Below, piece after piece: positions 11,218 through 24,135 of a stretch of DNA of 64,000 nucleotides; within the stretch, counting starts at the first letter, position 1, and every line of letters begins with the position of its first letter. The DNA comes from Hemicentrotus pulcherrimus. Taxonomy: Eukaryota > Echinodermata > Echinoidea > Camarodonta > Strongylocentrotidae. The notes below the pieces were generated by a model that made no database searches, was not told where the DNA came from, and saw only the letters and a list, made by a program, of their open reading frames with translations. The position numbers were made by a program, and so were the translations under genes. Where the stretch lies: positions 95,220-159,219 of the forward strand of contig BEXV01000702.1 in NCBI GenBank assembly GCA_003118195.1. The letters are read 5' to 3'.

Positions 11218-13208
11218 CTGGAATGGTAGGGGGAAGGTGAAAATGAAGAAAGAAAATGTTTGTTTACCCCAAATCATATGAATACAACTGAGTCATGATC
11301 AAATCGGGAGTCATAACGGATGATTATATTAAAATAAATCAGGCTGTAAGTTATGTTGTCTTCTAAAAGCCGTACGAAGAAACAAAGCAAATCTATGCTG
11401 ACCCCTATTGGTGAACTAAAGTGAATATGGAGGTTCGATATGCGCTAGTTGGCATATTATATAATGGGTAAATTATCTCCGCACCTAACACTTAGCCTAT
11501 ACATCGATTTTTACTCAACACAAGCAACGTTAAGTTATTTTTCTAGAGGGCAATCATTGGCAAGTTTTTTCTAGGAATAGGGCCCATTTCATATGAATAG
11601 TGAGGGGAATTATTGTTATTTTTTCCTTAAACACTGACGTCAGAGATTTGATGACAACCATCTTCATTCGGCACAAAAGTGATAAAGGGACAACTGATTA
11701 AGTAGTCGGCAAAGAGGAAAAAGTATATTAATGTTTGGCCTTGTACCGACAAAGAGAGGGTAAATTTTCAACATTACTCTTTCATCTTACCGACTATTTA
11801 AAATAACAAACTGCTTGTTTGGAATGTCTTGAAGTTCACTAACACGACTCACTCTGATATCACAAAAGGCATTTAATTATCATGTATACCGTAAATTTCA
11901 TTTTGACTGCCAATCATCATGGAATTTAGCATATTGAGGGGAAATGTAACAATTTACTTATGATGTATAAGTTCTGATTGGGACACAATATCCTATTTTT
12001 ACTGGTGTCATGAAATATTGCTAAATTGTATTCATAATGATGAGAAACTAGATTAATTGCAACAATTTAAATATCCACTGGTAATACGTTTTTTATATTT
12101 CGTATGAACATGAATAACTACGTTATGAAATCCAAATCGCTTAAGCAAATGACTAGTAGTATCAATATAATTCTCATCGAATTCATGAACTGTTGACTTT
12201 TAATCTCTTTCTGATGCTGACAATAATTCTACCACTGAAATATAATCACTGCTTTTATGTTTAATATTATTACTAAATCATTATGGACCATTGTTTTGTC
12301 GTAATAACTATATTTTAATAATTATTCATATTCAATATCCTTAAGACTGAAGTGTACCGATTGATTACAGACAGCAATCTAGCATGAGAGGTAGGCTAGA
12401 CGTCACCTGATAAACATAGGTCAAAGGTCACGTGATAGACAAAATGAGATACAACCTGACCCATATAGATGACCCCAAATGTCATTTAGAGGCGAGGTTT
12501 CCTGTCGCTATTGTGACATTTACGCATCAACAATGTTGTTTTGTCAATGTTGATGTTGTTGTTATTCTTTTTGTTTCTTCTTGTCTTCATTGTAATTGTT
12601 GTTGTTTCATTTGAAATATTGCCATGGTACCAGAGAAAGTCAAGTAACTATAGTCACAGTGTAACATTTTTAGAAAGCATCGTCACAAATGCCATTACGA
12701 ACTGCTACGAACGCCGTACAAAAGATTTTCGAAATATGGAAAACAGGGAGTTTCGTACGAAATTATCGTGCTTACAAACCTTTGTGACCGTATAGCATTA
12801 TCCATTCTTCATGAAAATAATTAAAGACATGAAATCAAGAGCGTATCACGATTTTGTTTTAAAGGCCGTCTGTACTAGTTTGGCTAGGAGTGATTAGACC
12901 ACCCGGGAAGGTGACTGACAGGTGGCTATATCAACTTAGCTCTCAATAATAACATAAGAAAAAGAGGAAATGGGAGACCAATGGTCACTGATTAGGCATT
13001 GTTTTCTATAAAGAGGGAGCAAGTAGCTACAAGTAGTACAGTGAGCCTTAAAAAAGGAGGGGGCTCAATCCCACAATTACATGATTGAGGGTATACCAGT
13101 TGTGTTCCAAATGGATTGGGCCAGGGGAAGGGGCAAAGGCAGGTTTTGGCCCATTATAACAAGCTTAAATCACAACTGCAAAGGCACTAACATTATGGAT
13201 TATCTCAC
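11218..13208 (-). other. Wnt9 intron 3
   Basis: A 1,991-bp intron with donor GTGAGA (13203-13208) and acceptor AG at 11218-11219. It is AT-rich with a GTT/TTG-rich patch around 12540-12600. I see no repeat or nested gene. Confidence 0.85.
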
Positions 13209-13483
13209 CCTTATTCCAAGGTCACTGTTGTGTCTCTCCATCTTACTTCTCAGATCTCTACTTCCACTCGATCTGTTCTTTAAGAAGTCTTTGAGGAACC
13301 TTTGGCTGTATTTGAGGTTATCCCCACATCCTCCCCATTTCCATGCTTCCCGGTTGGCCTCGGCGCTGAAGCTGACATCGTCACACGAGCATCGATCTAG
13401 TGTCCCACGACTGCAGCCCTGGGCGATGGCGTGGACGAGACCCGCTGAGCTGATGGCGGAGAGAAACGCTGTCTCCTTCATAC
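13209..13483 (-). CDS. Wnt9: Wnt9 exon 3
   Basis: Encodes part of Gly113 through Arg204. The acceptor is CATGTTCAG before GTATGAAGG and the donor is AGG|GTGAGA. It contains the Wnt core [19 protein letters not shown] (115-133), [11 protein letters not shown] (136-146), [19 protein letters not shown] (157-175) and a [12 protein letters not shown] helix. The stretch closely parallels vertebrate WNT9A ([33 protein letters not shown]). It has four cysteines. GGCGDN is a near-universal Wnt signature. Confidence 0.95.
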
Positions 13484-15761
13484 CTGAACATGATATGAGG
13501 AGAGAGAGAGAGAAAGAAAGTTGATAGATACGAATAGAAATAGTCACCCATTATGAATAGTTAATATTTTGCAGTCTATATTGACACATCCGGCCTTTCA
13601 AATGTTTTTAGGCGAATGAGAAAAGCAAGCAGAGGAAGTTGTTGAGGAGGGGAGCAGTAAGCGATTGAAGAAGCCCACAATATAATGTGCCACATTGGAC
13701 TGTCCATCTACCAAAAGTATTACTATAAAGAGTGAAAAGAGGACCATGGTACGTCACAGAGAGGTAGAGACGTGGTGATACAGATATGAAGAGGGGTGGA
13801 AAGGGATGTGAAGATGAGTCACAAGAAAGAGGTGCCTGTGAAAGAGGATGGGGAAGAGGCGAAGAGGCGTCGATGAAACAGAATGAAAAAGCAGGGTGTC
13901 TTCCGACTATTTTGAATAACGGGGTAGGGGAAGTTTGTCCAACAAAAAGGTCATCAGAGTTTTCAAATTTGCTGACTGGGAGGGGGGGGGGGGGTTGTAG
14001 GATTTTTCTTTTTTTAAAGATTAGATTTCTATAAAGATTTGCAAACAGAACATACAATTTTGGATTTTCCGACAGAAAACTCTAATGTGGATGTTACCCC
14101 ACAACCCCGGTAACTCGCGCGCGGGCCTCACAACAAGAAAAATGAAAAAGGGAATCGTTGAAACCTCACGTAGATCAAAAATAACACAAATATCTGTCAA
14201 GATTCAACTACCTATGTCTTCATCCTGACATGAGGTTGAAAACAACTCGAAATATATGCAACAGAAAGAGTTTAATGCTGTCCAAACAACAACTAATTCA
14301 TAAAATATTTCAGGTATAAGTGATCGTATGAATGTTCGCACTGCCGATTATTTTTCACTCCGACGAAATCGGTGTCGCGATGAAGTCCTGGATTGTGCTG
14401 GCGAAGTAGGACATATTAGTGTGAGGATTTAAGGCAAAGTATTAGAAATATCTATTCATTAATACAAAGTATGAGTTGATGATATATCGTACACGACAGT
14501 CATCTTTCTTATTATCTGCATGCTGATTAAGGAAAGAAAGAGTACTTTGTGCTGACAGCGGTAGCCTACTTGCTCCGACTGGGCTGTAGCGCAGAAAGGG
14601 GATGTCCATACTACAGTTCATTAAGACACGGGCAGTCGGAACAGGTTTGAAGAGGCTCGACGGCTAAAGGCGAATTCAAATGGAGAGGATTTGAACTTGG
14701 TTGGACTGACTGGCGTCAAGTTAAGTCAACGTCATTCAACGAGTGACAGATTTATGGTGATGACTAGCGATGAGGGAGGGGAATGTAACACTGTTTCGCA
14801 CTTCAAAGTGCTGAAAATTTACCTCCATGTCCACAGGGCTCTTTCCCGCCTTCTCCAAAATTTCTCCAAGTTTTCCAATTGCGTGTACGTGAAGTTATAG
14901 GTAATATTGCGATTGTGTCTGGAAATGTGGTTGTGCAGTCCATTTTCCCTTGATTTTTGCGTTGACTAAGTTTGATTCGAGCCCTCGAGCAAATAATATC
15001 TCAATTTCAAAATCACCGAAATTTGTTTGCCGGATAGTCCAAACAAATTTCAAGCCAGTCCGAGAGGTATTTAATCACAAATCTCAAATATTGTAATAGT
15101 CAAGTGGTTTCGGCACTTATGTTTTGACGGGATCGCGATGATCAATGGCCCAAACTACGTCAGCCAATGACGTTCTCCAGCAAAACATTTGCCACTCTTT
15201 ACCCAGTTGTGCAATGAGTAAAGGCCTACCACATATTTTCGGACACGCACTTTGCGCTGATATCATTAATTTTGGTGGAGCTAAAACCAATGGTCATAAT
15301 GTCCATTTATTCATAGCACTTTGAGAGCGCATTGTTGACGTTATATTGGGTCTTAAACAAGGCAGAATGTAGTGTTCGTACGTTTACCTCATCGACAAGT
15401 TTTTGTAATAACTATATCATTGTGTAAGAGGATTAAATGATATTATGGAAGGAGAAAGTACACAGTAAGGCCACAGTATAGAAAGCACCGACCATTGGCA
15501 GCCAAGTTTGAATCTGTTGGAGGACGAAAAGCCGAAAGTCTGCATGGAGTGCAGCAGACAAGGCTAGCTAGGGCGGAAAGAGTTTCGATGCCCCCTCCCA
15601 AACTTAAACCTTGCGTGACCCTTGACGCCAAATTGCGCGTGAAGGTTGCGATGAAAGATGAAACAAATTAGAAATACGTGACAGAGAAATAGAAAAACGA
15701 CAACCACTGATGGAATGACATTTTAATGGACCCTCGCTACTGCTCCCTCTTCCACTCCCTC

Positions 15762-15805
15762 CCCCCCTCTCTCTCTCTCTCTCTCTCTCTTCCTCTCCCT
15801 CTTTC
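15762..15805. repeat. CT microsatellite
   Basis: C-run followed by an uninterrupted CTCTCT stretch, then CT-rich degenerate sequence. Confidence 0.85.
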
Positions 15806-16295
15806 TCTTTCACACATCTTATACCCCTAGGATTCACAAAACTTTATATTTCATATTCACCTTTTGTATATTTCACCCGGTTTTGGCAGTGCAGCTGGAG
15901 TGGTGTTTGTACGTCAATTGGCTGAATTGTGAAATGCAATTTGACCCGATTCTGATCTCAAATCCGCGCCTTATTAGTATTTTATTCATCGAAGACCTCT
16001 TCCACAGCCCAAACCCTATCGGAAAATGGATGGACGATTTCCAAACATTAGCTGTGAGATTTTTCCAACCTGATAAATCTTATACAATGACTTGACCAGC
16101 ATCCAACTGCATACAATTTGCGATGGCCAGAATTACAATCTAAACGAAACCTTTTCTTTCAAATCAGGATCCGGCTTTTCCTTGATCTTACTTTGTGATA
16201 GGGTAATACATAAAGTAAAATTCAAATTGTATATAATATCCTTTCTTCTCACTAGATGTTCCTAAAGTGTGCACTTCCCTTGGGTTCTATGACCT

Positions 16296-16605
16296 GGGGG
16301 TGTTTTACAAAGATCCTAAGTTGAACTTATATCTAAGTTTGACTTAAAAGTTATGGAAACCCGTTAGCATCTTTGAAAACATTTGGTAAAAGTTATTTTA
16401 AAAGGCATAAAATGCTTATTCAAATAATTCGTATTTTCTATTATGAAGGAGATTTCATGTTCTTGATGTTGAATTTATGAAAATCTAAAATCCTTGAATT
16501 TCTTCTTTTGAATATATTTTTTTAAAGGCTACAAATGGCTCCCCATAATTTTTAAGTCCAACTAAGAGTTAAGTTCGACTTAGGATCTTTGTGAAACACC
16601 TCCCT
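16296..16605. mobile_element. TIR element, ends GGGGGTGTTTTACAAAGATC
   Basis: A 310-bp non-coding element. The left end begins GGGGGTGTTTTACAAAGATC and the right end, reversed, GGAGGTGTTTCACAAAGATC. The similarity continues through CCTAAGT.GAACTTA, giving about 34 bp of terminal inverted repeat with few mismatches. Looser complementarity lies inside it. There is no transposase, so it is a MITE. The target duplication is unclear. Confidence 0.7.
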
Positions 16606-17079
16606 ATATGCCAGATCCATAAATTATACCCTAGGCTCAGTGTGTTTTGAATTCAATGAGATTCCTCTATAATATATCATCTGTTGCGAGCTGGAATGAT
16701 ATTGGGTCTATGAAATAAATATGATTAAATAACGCCCTTCTGTCTCTCAAGGCATAGTACCATCAATTAAACTCGATTCGGAATCTATGTATTTTTCTGA
16801 CAATGGTCAAGTGTTTCCTTCATTTTCTATTAAACATTATATCCCTTTTGAAATATCAATTTCATTATAAACTGCCTATGTTGTAAAAATACCAACCTTA
16901 CTACACTCATAAGCTTATATCATTTGATATCGTGTAATAATTTGATTTTAGCATCTACTTTTTTATTCATTTATTTATGTATCGGAATCTAGTTTCATTG
17001 TGTACATAGTTTAATGCTCATTATCACGAGGCCTACCAGCGGTATCTTCTCTCGACTTCATAACAATAATTAAAAAAAA

Positions 17080-17132
17080 TATAAAATAAGGAACGCTTCA
17101 CGATTGTGCGTGTCATCTTTGTGCAAGGGGCC

Positions 17133-17164
<32 letters not shown>

Positions 17165-17192
17165 ATAGATGTCAACAATTTCTTGTCGACAT
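17080..17192 (-). ncRNA. U6 snRNA-like gene or pseudogene with altered 5' hairpin
   Basis: The minus strand reads AAAATTGGAACGATACAGAG, then AAGATTAGCATGGCCCC, which is identical to canonical U6 across the ACAGAGA box and the AGC triad. It continues with a diverged internal stem-loop (CTTGCACAAAGATGACACGC) and ends CGTGAAGCGTTCC. A run of eight T (17072-17079) follows, as for Pol III termination. The usual 5' stem-loop with a UUCG loop is replaced by a 10-bp stem (one G-T wobble) closed by GAAA (17169-17192). A weak TATA-like TATATGT lies about 25 bp upstream. It may be a functional variant, or a 5'-truncated U6 copy joined to a palindromic repeat. It lies in Wnt9 intron 2, on the same strand as Wnt9. 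Confidence 0.75.
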
Positions 17193-17629
17193 GATCTTCA
17201 GAGGAAAAGCAAATACATATAGGTAGTTATGCACATATCGCTAAAGATATAGTTAATATTTTGTGTCACCCCGTTGTAAAAAACGTTTACAAAACGTTTT
17301 CTTAACTATGGGCTTGTACGTATCACGTACACTGATCACGTGATTTTAATTTCCCATCACACATGACGCTGCCAGAAAGTGCACCAAGCACCAGTTTTTA
17401 AAAAATCAATACCCCCCTCCCGAACCCATAGTTTGTACAGGGGTGACATAATTTCTACGGTTGTTAAGTATCTATTTTTATTTGTAATTGTATTGGAAGA
17501 AACAAAAAAGTGCAATCCAGGTATATAGTGCATACTTCATTCAACAGAATGTATCACCTTGCTCTTGGGTTCGGCGTGGCAAAAAAGTTGCAGGTCAGTC
17601 ACTTCTGTTTGGCACTACTCATTGCATAA

Positions 17630-17633
<4 letters not shown>

Positions 17634-17666
<33 letters not shown>

Positions 17667-17706
17667 NNNNNNNNNNNNNNNNNNNNNNNNNNNNNNNNNN
17701 NNNNNN
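17634..17706. repeat. AT microsatellite ending in a 40-N gap
   Basis: TA dinucleotides at 17634-17666 run straight into 40 N (17667-17706), so the true length of the array is unknown. Confidence 0.95.
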
Positions 17707-17986
17707 TTACAAGCATTTAAATAAATATATCTGAATTAAATCGCGCTTCAATCTTCATTGTTGAATGGTTACATTTATACTCGAGGAGAGCATGGCCAGT
17801 GATTCACTCTCCGAGCATGTGTTACAAACATTCAGTCAACGTCTCCTAAATTCTTCGTTTTGTACTATTTGACCGTCGGCAATCACTTGGCTTGACCAGT
17901 GACTCAAATAGACGTATGGACATCTGCCAAACCAGCAAACGATAGAGACAGATAAATATAAAAACAGATATATAGATCGAAAGCTT

Positions 17987-18112
17987 AGAAAGAGAGAGAG
18001 AGAGAAAGAGAGAAAGATAGAGAGAGAGAAAGAGAGAGAGAGAGAGAAAAGGTAAGAGAGACAGAAAAGGAGATTGTAAGAGACAGAGGGAGAGACAGAG
18101 GGAGGGGAGTGA
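17987..18112. repeat. GA-rich microsatellite
   Basis: GAGAGA with AAAG and ACAG interruptions. Apparent serine/leucine-rich frames on the minus strand are low-complexity artefacts. Confidence 0.85.
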
Positions 18113-19315
18113 GATAGGATCGAGGAAGAGTTGCACAACTTGGCGGATAAATGCATCTGTGACTGTGTAATCATGGAGGTCAATGACCTTTTTGGAGGAT
18201 AATGGATAATTAGACAAGTATATCGTAGTGAGTCGTAAACTTTTAATTAGGGTTACCCTGGTTGGACAGCAGACAAGGCGCGGATTGATTGGTTGGAACG
18301 GCTGGTGTGACTAGTGGCCAGATAACATGATTAGTCTCAATCTACAAACATTTTCATTTTATGATATGAAAGCTCGAACGGCTTGTTTGATATCAGCTTT
18401 AAGTAGTATTTCAGTAATGATTTGCTGAGAATAACATGATATTGATTAAATTCATGTTGTGATTGTAACTTCCTCACTATATGAACTTTAAAGCTGATTT
18501 CTAAAAAGTCTGCTTTGTAAATGCTCCTCCGCTACAGATGTATTGTTTCGCGAAAGTACAACACAATTAGCGAGCGAATGTTCATCCTCATGTTTCAAAG
18601 TTTGAATCATGGAACTATGCGTTCTAATTTTACCCTCGTCGTTGCTTTTATTTGACAAAGTACAGCTACATTTCTTTTGAGAGAGGGGTCATCTGAACTA
18701 GAGTATTCTAACTCAGAAACGTGACGCCTTGATTGGCTATGAGTTAACGGGAACAAAACATGCAAACTGAAGGACACAGTCCGCGCCGGCAAACTACTAT
18801 AAACTATCAATAATAAATAGTGCAAGTTAACCCTAATAATTGACCCCATTACAAAACTACAATGTGTTTTTTGAATGACGTTGTAAGTTTGAGGTAACAA
18901 CAAAATTACAAAATATTTTTCTTCCTCTGATAATCAAAACCCTCTTACAATCAAAACCAAAAAGAAAGTCCTCGGTATGATAAATTCAGTGAATACACGG
19001 ATATCAAAATTTCACTTTATAGAGTGTAAAATTGCTGGACGCAAAGACTACGCAAACAGGCGAATATACAAGGAAGACAGCTGATTGGTTTAAAGTTGGT
19101 GCAATTCAGCGAAGCGTAAAATGATATGCACACTGCCATGTCGTCACAGCAAGAACGTGAAAAATATGTTCGCTCAAACACACAGCTAAACGTGAATTCT
19201 GAAAACAGAGCACCGTGTTTCATAGTCTTATTATCAGAAGCTTTAAGGTAATGAAAATATTTTTACTACGCCCTTTATCAGGCAAGCATACGCGATTGAA
19301 GCCCCAGTCTCTAAA

Positions 19316-19412
19316 GAGAGAGAGGGAGAGAGAGAGAGAGAGTGTGTGTCATTGTATGACATTTATTACTGTACTGCTGTTGGTAAATAAATCAAATCAA
19401 ATCAAATCAAAT
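19316..19412 (+). repeat. GA tract followed by a (TCAAA)n tail
   Basis: GAGAGA at 19316-19341 is followed about 45 bp later by GGTAAATAAATCAAATCAAA-type pentamers (to 19412). A short pentamer run after a unique stretch is typical of the 3' tail of a non-LTR retrotransposon or SINE, but no coding part was found. Confidence 0.4.
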
Positions 19413-19500
19413 CCGATAAGAGTGACGGAAAATGATCTAAGTTTAAATAATAACAATGGCCTCGGCGCCATGTGCTAAGGGCTATATTTCGTCAAAAATA

Positions 19501-19550
19501 TAGGGTTAGGATGGCGATCGGATTTAGGTTAGGGTTATGGTTAGGGTTAG
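19501..19550 (+). repeat. interstitial telomere-like TTAGGG repeats
   Basis: Several GGGTTAG units with interruptions. The longest clean part is GGTTAGGGTTATGGTTAGGG. TTAGGG is the telomere repeat of most animals. Short interstitial blocks can mark break repair or old fusions. Confidence 0.75.
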
Positions 19551-19996
19551 TCGATTGCTTTTGGTCCATGGTTATGTCATGAGGAAGAGAAAATGAAATG
19601 GGATTATGATAAGCTCCATAAATTTACAGTTAGGTCGTCTGATGATACCCTTATGTTCTTCGCAATGAAATTACTTAATTGCTTGTCCAATCAAAATGAT
19701 ATCAACGAACCGTTTATAGAGGAATTTCTTGCGGATGACCTCAGACGGGTGCACACAGACGGTGCTTTACCACAGGTCTGACGGACCCTGTGTTGCGGTA
19801 TGACCCGCTATACCACCAGTATAAGTGGTTTGTGGCTAGGTAAGGCAACTATGCGGTCAAATGACACAGTTGCGGGTGCCCGGAATTGCAATGAGTACAT
19901 TGGTATTTTTATTTCGCCCTATTGAATTAAAAGTTATTTAATCCAATTAAACTCTCAGACGCTATTTATCCGGGTGCTGCAGTTGTTGTTTTATTA

Positions 19997-20107
19997 AGGA
20001 CTTTTAGATTCGCACGAAGACAATGGGGATTGCTGCGGTCGACGTCCTTTTAATGCACTGCCTTGAATGGACGTCACACGTCCAGTCCACGCAAATCTAA
20101 AAGTCCC
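19997..20107. mobile_element. small MITE, family B, copy 1
   Basis: A 111-bp element with inverted ends AGGACTTTTAGATTCGC and GCAAATCTAAAAGTCCC. The core reads CTTTTAATGCACTGCCTTGA, then ATGGACGTCACACGT. A second copy lies at 54849-54961 with the same core. It is non-coding. Confidence 0.75.
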
Positions 20108-20377
20108 TATTATTGTATCTGGACACGAACAGCGGAATAAACAAATCATCATCCTTTCACCTGCTTATACAATCTGGTTAACCACTATAACCGTTATTCT
20201 TCCTATGCTTATTGTTTGTAATGGAAATGATTTTAATTGATTTTATTCCACATGTCCATTTAAAAAAAACATGTACTCATATCAAAACAGTTACATGATT
20301 CTAACAAATATTCAAGATAAAATATATGTAAATGTTTAGAAGTTGGGAATAACATTTTAACATTATCTAATTAATCA

Positions 20378-20490
20378 TTGTTGCTGCTGCTCCTCCTACT
20401 ACTTCTGCTGCTGCTCCTCCTACTACTTCTGCTGCTGCTGTTGTTGTTATTGATACTATTACTACTAATACCTCTATATCATTTCTGCTG
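20378..20490. repeat. CTG/CTC/CTA triplet array
   Basis: A compound triplet array in which a 27-bp block (CTGCTGCTCCTCCTACTACT plus TCTGCTG) is tandemly duplicated. A leucine-rich reading frame across it is an artefact. Confidence 0.85.
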
Positions 20491-21462
20491 CTGCTACATA
20501 ATATACTGTACTACCAGTATTCTTATTATTCTGCTATTGCAACTTGCTACTTTGAAGATACATTCACGATTTATCAAGTATTTGTTACTATTCTGTACAC
20601 AGATAATGATATTGGTGATATTTGATATAGTTAATACATACACTGCTCCCAAGACTTTTAATATTCCGTATGACAAAATCATAGAGCATATACAAACAAA
20701 AATATTACCATGATAGCAAATGTAAGCCATGTTGTTGCTTATCGAAATTAGCCACAACTAAGTTAAGTTCACTGTAAAATGATGAATATACTTGTTTTAT
20801 TTCACAAGGCAGCCTAAATTAAGGTTACTACGTGCCCTCTTTATTCACTTAACCAGGTGTTGTCAAAGTCTCGGAAAAACAACAAACAATTACGACTTCC
20901 CCCTCTTTTATTTCCGTGAATGTTCCAATCGCAGCACATGTCACTGACAATTAAGTGTGTAAATTGACGGGTATGTAATATCTATGAGGCGTCATCAAAA
21001 CTCTGTTCAACAATCTTAACCTTGTAGTATAACATGTGGCAAAGTACATTGCCATTAGCTCCTGTATATGCGGGAGCTGAAGGGGTGAATCCTGGCTCGA
21101 AATGCTTGCATTGAATGAGAATTAAAACAAATGTTCCAATTGCCAATTTCGAGGGAAAAAATTGTTTCATTAGAATAGAATTAGAGGCTGGTTTAAGATT
21201 ACATAACATGATGCGACAATGATCAAAAGTAACCTCTAACCAAGTGATTGAAATCCGTTAATGTTGCAACATTATGACATTGATAGCTGACCGTACTACT
21301 TACAATACAAGCTGAGGTATAATTTTCAATAACGATTATAGTTTTTTTTTATAATTAAAACAAAAAGTGAATTACCGAAAAGTGCTACAAGCATAATGTT
21401 ATAACTACTTTGTGTGTATAAAAACACATCGATATGAGGAGATCAAGTATAGTACAATTATT

Positions 21463-21570
21463 TCTAAAACTACTACTTTTACTACTACTTCTACTACTAC
21501 TGCTACTTTTACTATATTACTACTGCTACTACTACCACCATCAACACCAACACCACCACTACTCCTCCTA
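21463..21570. repeat. CTA/CAC triplet array
   Basis: ACTACT triplets grading into ACCACC/ACACCA triplets. Noncoding. Confidence 0.8.
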
Positions 21571-22534
21571 TTTAATTCAATATTACTGCTGATACTTCTA
21601 CTAATTTATCAACTTATATATAAATTCTTTTCTTCGTCACCCTTGTTCCTTTTCTACTACAATCAGTACAACTACCAATAATGCAATGATTTGGGCAAGT
21701 TCTCAAGCTATCTTACTACCTAGTGCAGCGCTAGCTCTCCTCGCAAAATAACTCTTCTATTCATGCATGTTTACCCTGATAAAAACAATGACAATTGCAA
21801 TAAATAAAACAATCTCCCTTTCTTTGAATTCTTACTCTGTTGATTCTCGAGGGTAATTTCTGTGAGTTCACTAACCCTTTCATGACGACACATGCACATG
21901 GGAATCTTCACTGACTTAGTTATATGAGGTTCAAAAAAGACTGTGTTCTCACGTTGGCATTCTTCTTTCTTCTATAGTAAGCTTGATATGATTCAACAGT
22001 TTCCTCTGTGCTATCCCTGATGATGTGAGACCACACGCCGTTTGTTTGGTTGATTTTGTTTTTGTTTAATTGATTCTATTCTTTGCACAAATTGAAATTA
22101 CTTTATTTCGCTTTCCATACGGGGATAGCTCGATGTGTAATAGAAACGGAACACGAGTCTCATGTCGTTTGGACTATGGACGTGATTTGAAATCAAGGAA
22201 ACTAGATTGTCGAACAATTCTTACGTGTGAACACAGCCATCTTCACTAGTAAGAACAACCGCAGAAAGTTTGATTCACCGTCGTAAAAATAACTGATCCA
22301 TAAAACGGTATACTGACAACATATGCACATGATTATTTTAATTATTTCAATAAACACTATTTTGTGTTGGATAAAATTAAGATTATATTCACAACACATT
22401 TATATCTTTTGCATTAAATCGTTTTTTTAAAAGAGATAATCAGGTTGCAGTGAATGATTAAAGGGGGAAACCAGTATAGATAAGAACACCAATGATTTTA
22501 TTTCAGAAACTCATATTTGTTCCCAAAAGCCTTG

Positions 22535-22700
22535 CATTGTTTTTTTTTTTGTTGTTGTTTTTTTAGCACGGTGGCATACTTCAGCCAATGGCTGTTCTTC
22601 AGCATGGCCGTGCGTATAATGTTGCGTATACCTTTGAGTGTTGGGAAAATTAATATGCCTACTTTAAATCTGTATTTCCTCTTTATAAGCATACTTTAAA
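22535..22700. other. T-rich tract and imperfect inverted repeat
   Basis: T10 and GTT units are followed by AGCACGGTGGC and, about 30 bp on, GCATGGCCGTGC, which can pair imperfectly. No family was recognised. Confidence 0.3.
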
Positions 22701-23983
22701 GAATGCACGGAACCACGAATAACATATCTATGTCATATATATACAAGTGTCAATTGTATAATTTGCATATACAAATTGTCACATCTGTCTTCTAAGTCCG
22801 TAATGGTTCTCTTTTCATGTGGTATCACCTACTGGCGTAACTAAATCGATCAATGATGAGAATGGTATTCAATCAATAATATCTTACTATTATCATAGTG
22901 AATAATATTTTTTCTCCAATTACTAAAAATAGTGAAAAGGACGGGCTACATCGTTTATGTTAGACCATCTTAAAATGTAGTGATTCATGACATAAAATCA
23001 AGTTGAGTATTCCTATTTAAAATAATGTAATATCACTATCAATAAATAAGGAAATAATATAATGAAGAAAGCAATAACAATGTCTAATCTTGAAACATTA
23101 ATATGTGCTACATACTTGATTCTACCTTTAATTTCCTTTTCCATTAAGTTTCAAGGTTTACATGAGTTAAATCATAACACAGAAGAAAATCATGACAGCT
23201 TGTTGTTATATTTATTCCATTTAACATACTTATAAGATAAGTATAGTCAAACATATACATTTAACAACAATGACAAGTCTCAACACATGTTTATTTACGA
23301 TGTCCTGCAATGATTCATAGCTTCGATGTATCTTTTGTTCACACATACACAAAAAACAATGTTTATGTTATGATTATTGTTGTAGTTACAACATCCATTG
23401 CTGTAAACAGCCCCTCTGTGAGCAAAGTAACAACATTTTTCCTCCGCTTGGCATTTTAATATGATTAGGGGAAGAATAAAGTATTATGACTATAAATCTG
23501 ACCACATGAAAGAAAGCAAATGATTTCAATATGTCATGGGATAGTTATTGATTGGTTTATGATGAATGTTGTGACATGCAGCCCTTCGTGGTCACTGTTC
23601 CTAGGAAGTTTTTATTTCATTCCAAATTGACTTCGGAACACAAGGTCTCTGGTGGGAGTATGCTTCGGAAAGTCATACGTGGGGGGGGGGGCGGTGCTTT
23701 ACAATCGGGATAAAACATGATGCACAATGATTCCACTTTTTAAAAATTCCTCTAATCTAGTAATTTTTAAGTTTTATTTTTGAATGAAAATTGCATTTTG
23801 GGAATTACAATGCAGAGTGAAAAATAAAATTTGCTATTTAATATTATTCACATAGTAAAAACAATGTAATGGACGGTCAACAAACATACAAGTCATGATG
23901 ATTATAATGTACTGGATGCCTTACTGTAAAATGTTCGATTGAGATTTGATTGATGTTCCAAAATAAGAAAAAGGTTATACTGC

Positions 23984-24135
23984 GCGCGCGCGCTCTTACT
24001 CTCTCTCTTTTTCTCTCTACCCCCTCTCTCTCTCTCTCTCTCTGTCTCACACACTTTCCTTCTTTATTTCTTTGTTTTGCCTCTTCTTCTTCTTCTTCTT
24101 CTTTTTCTTTCACCTCCTCCTCCCCTCCCAAGTAC
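23984..24135. repeat. GC dinucleotide run and CT-rich tract
   Basis: GCGCGCGCGCGC, a potential Z-DNA former, is followed by about 140 bp of CT/CTT low-complexity sequence. Confidence 0.8.

Noticed and set aside
17836..18217. Leu/Ser-rich 115-123 codon minus-strand frames
   Set aside because: They run across a GA microsatellite in two registers at once, which indicates low complexity rather than coding.
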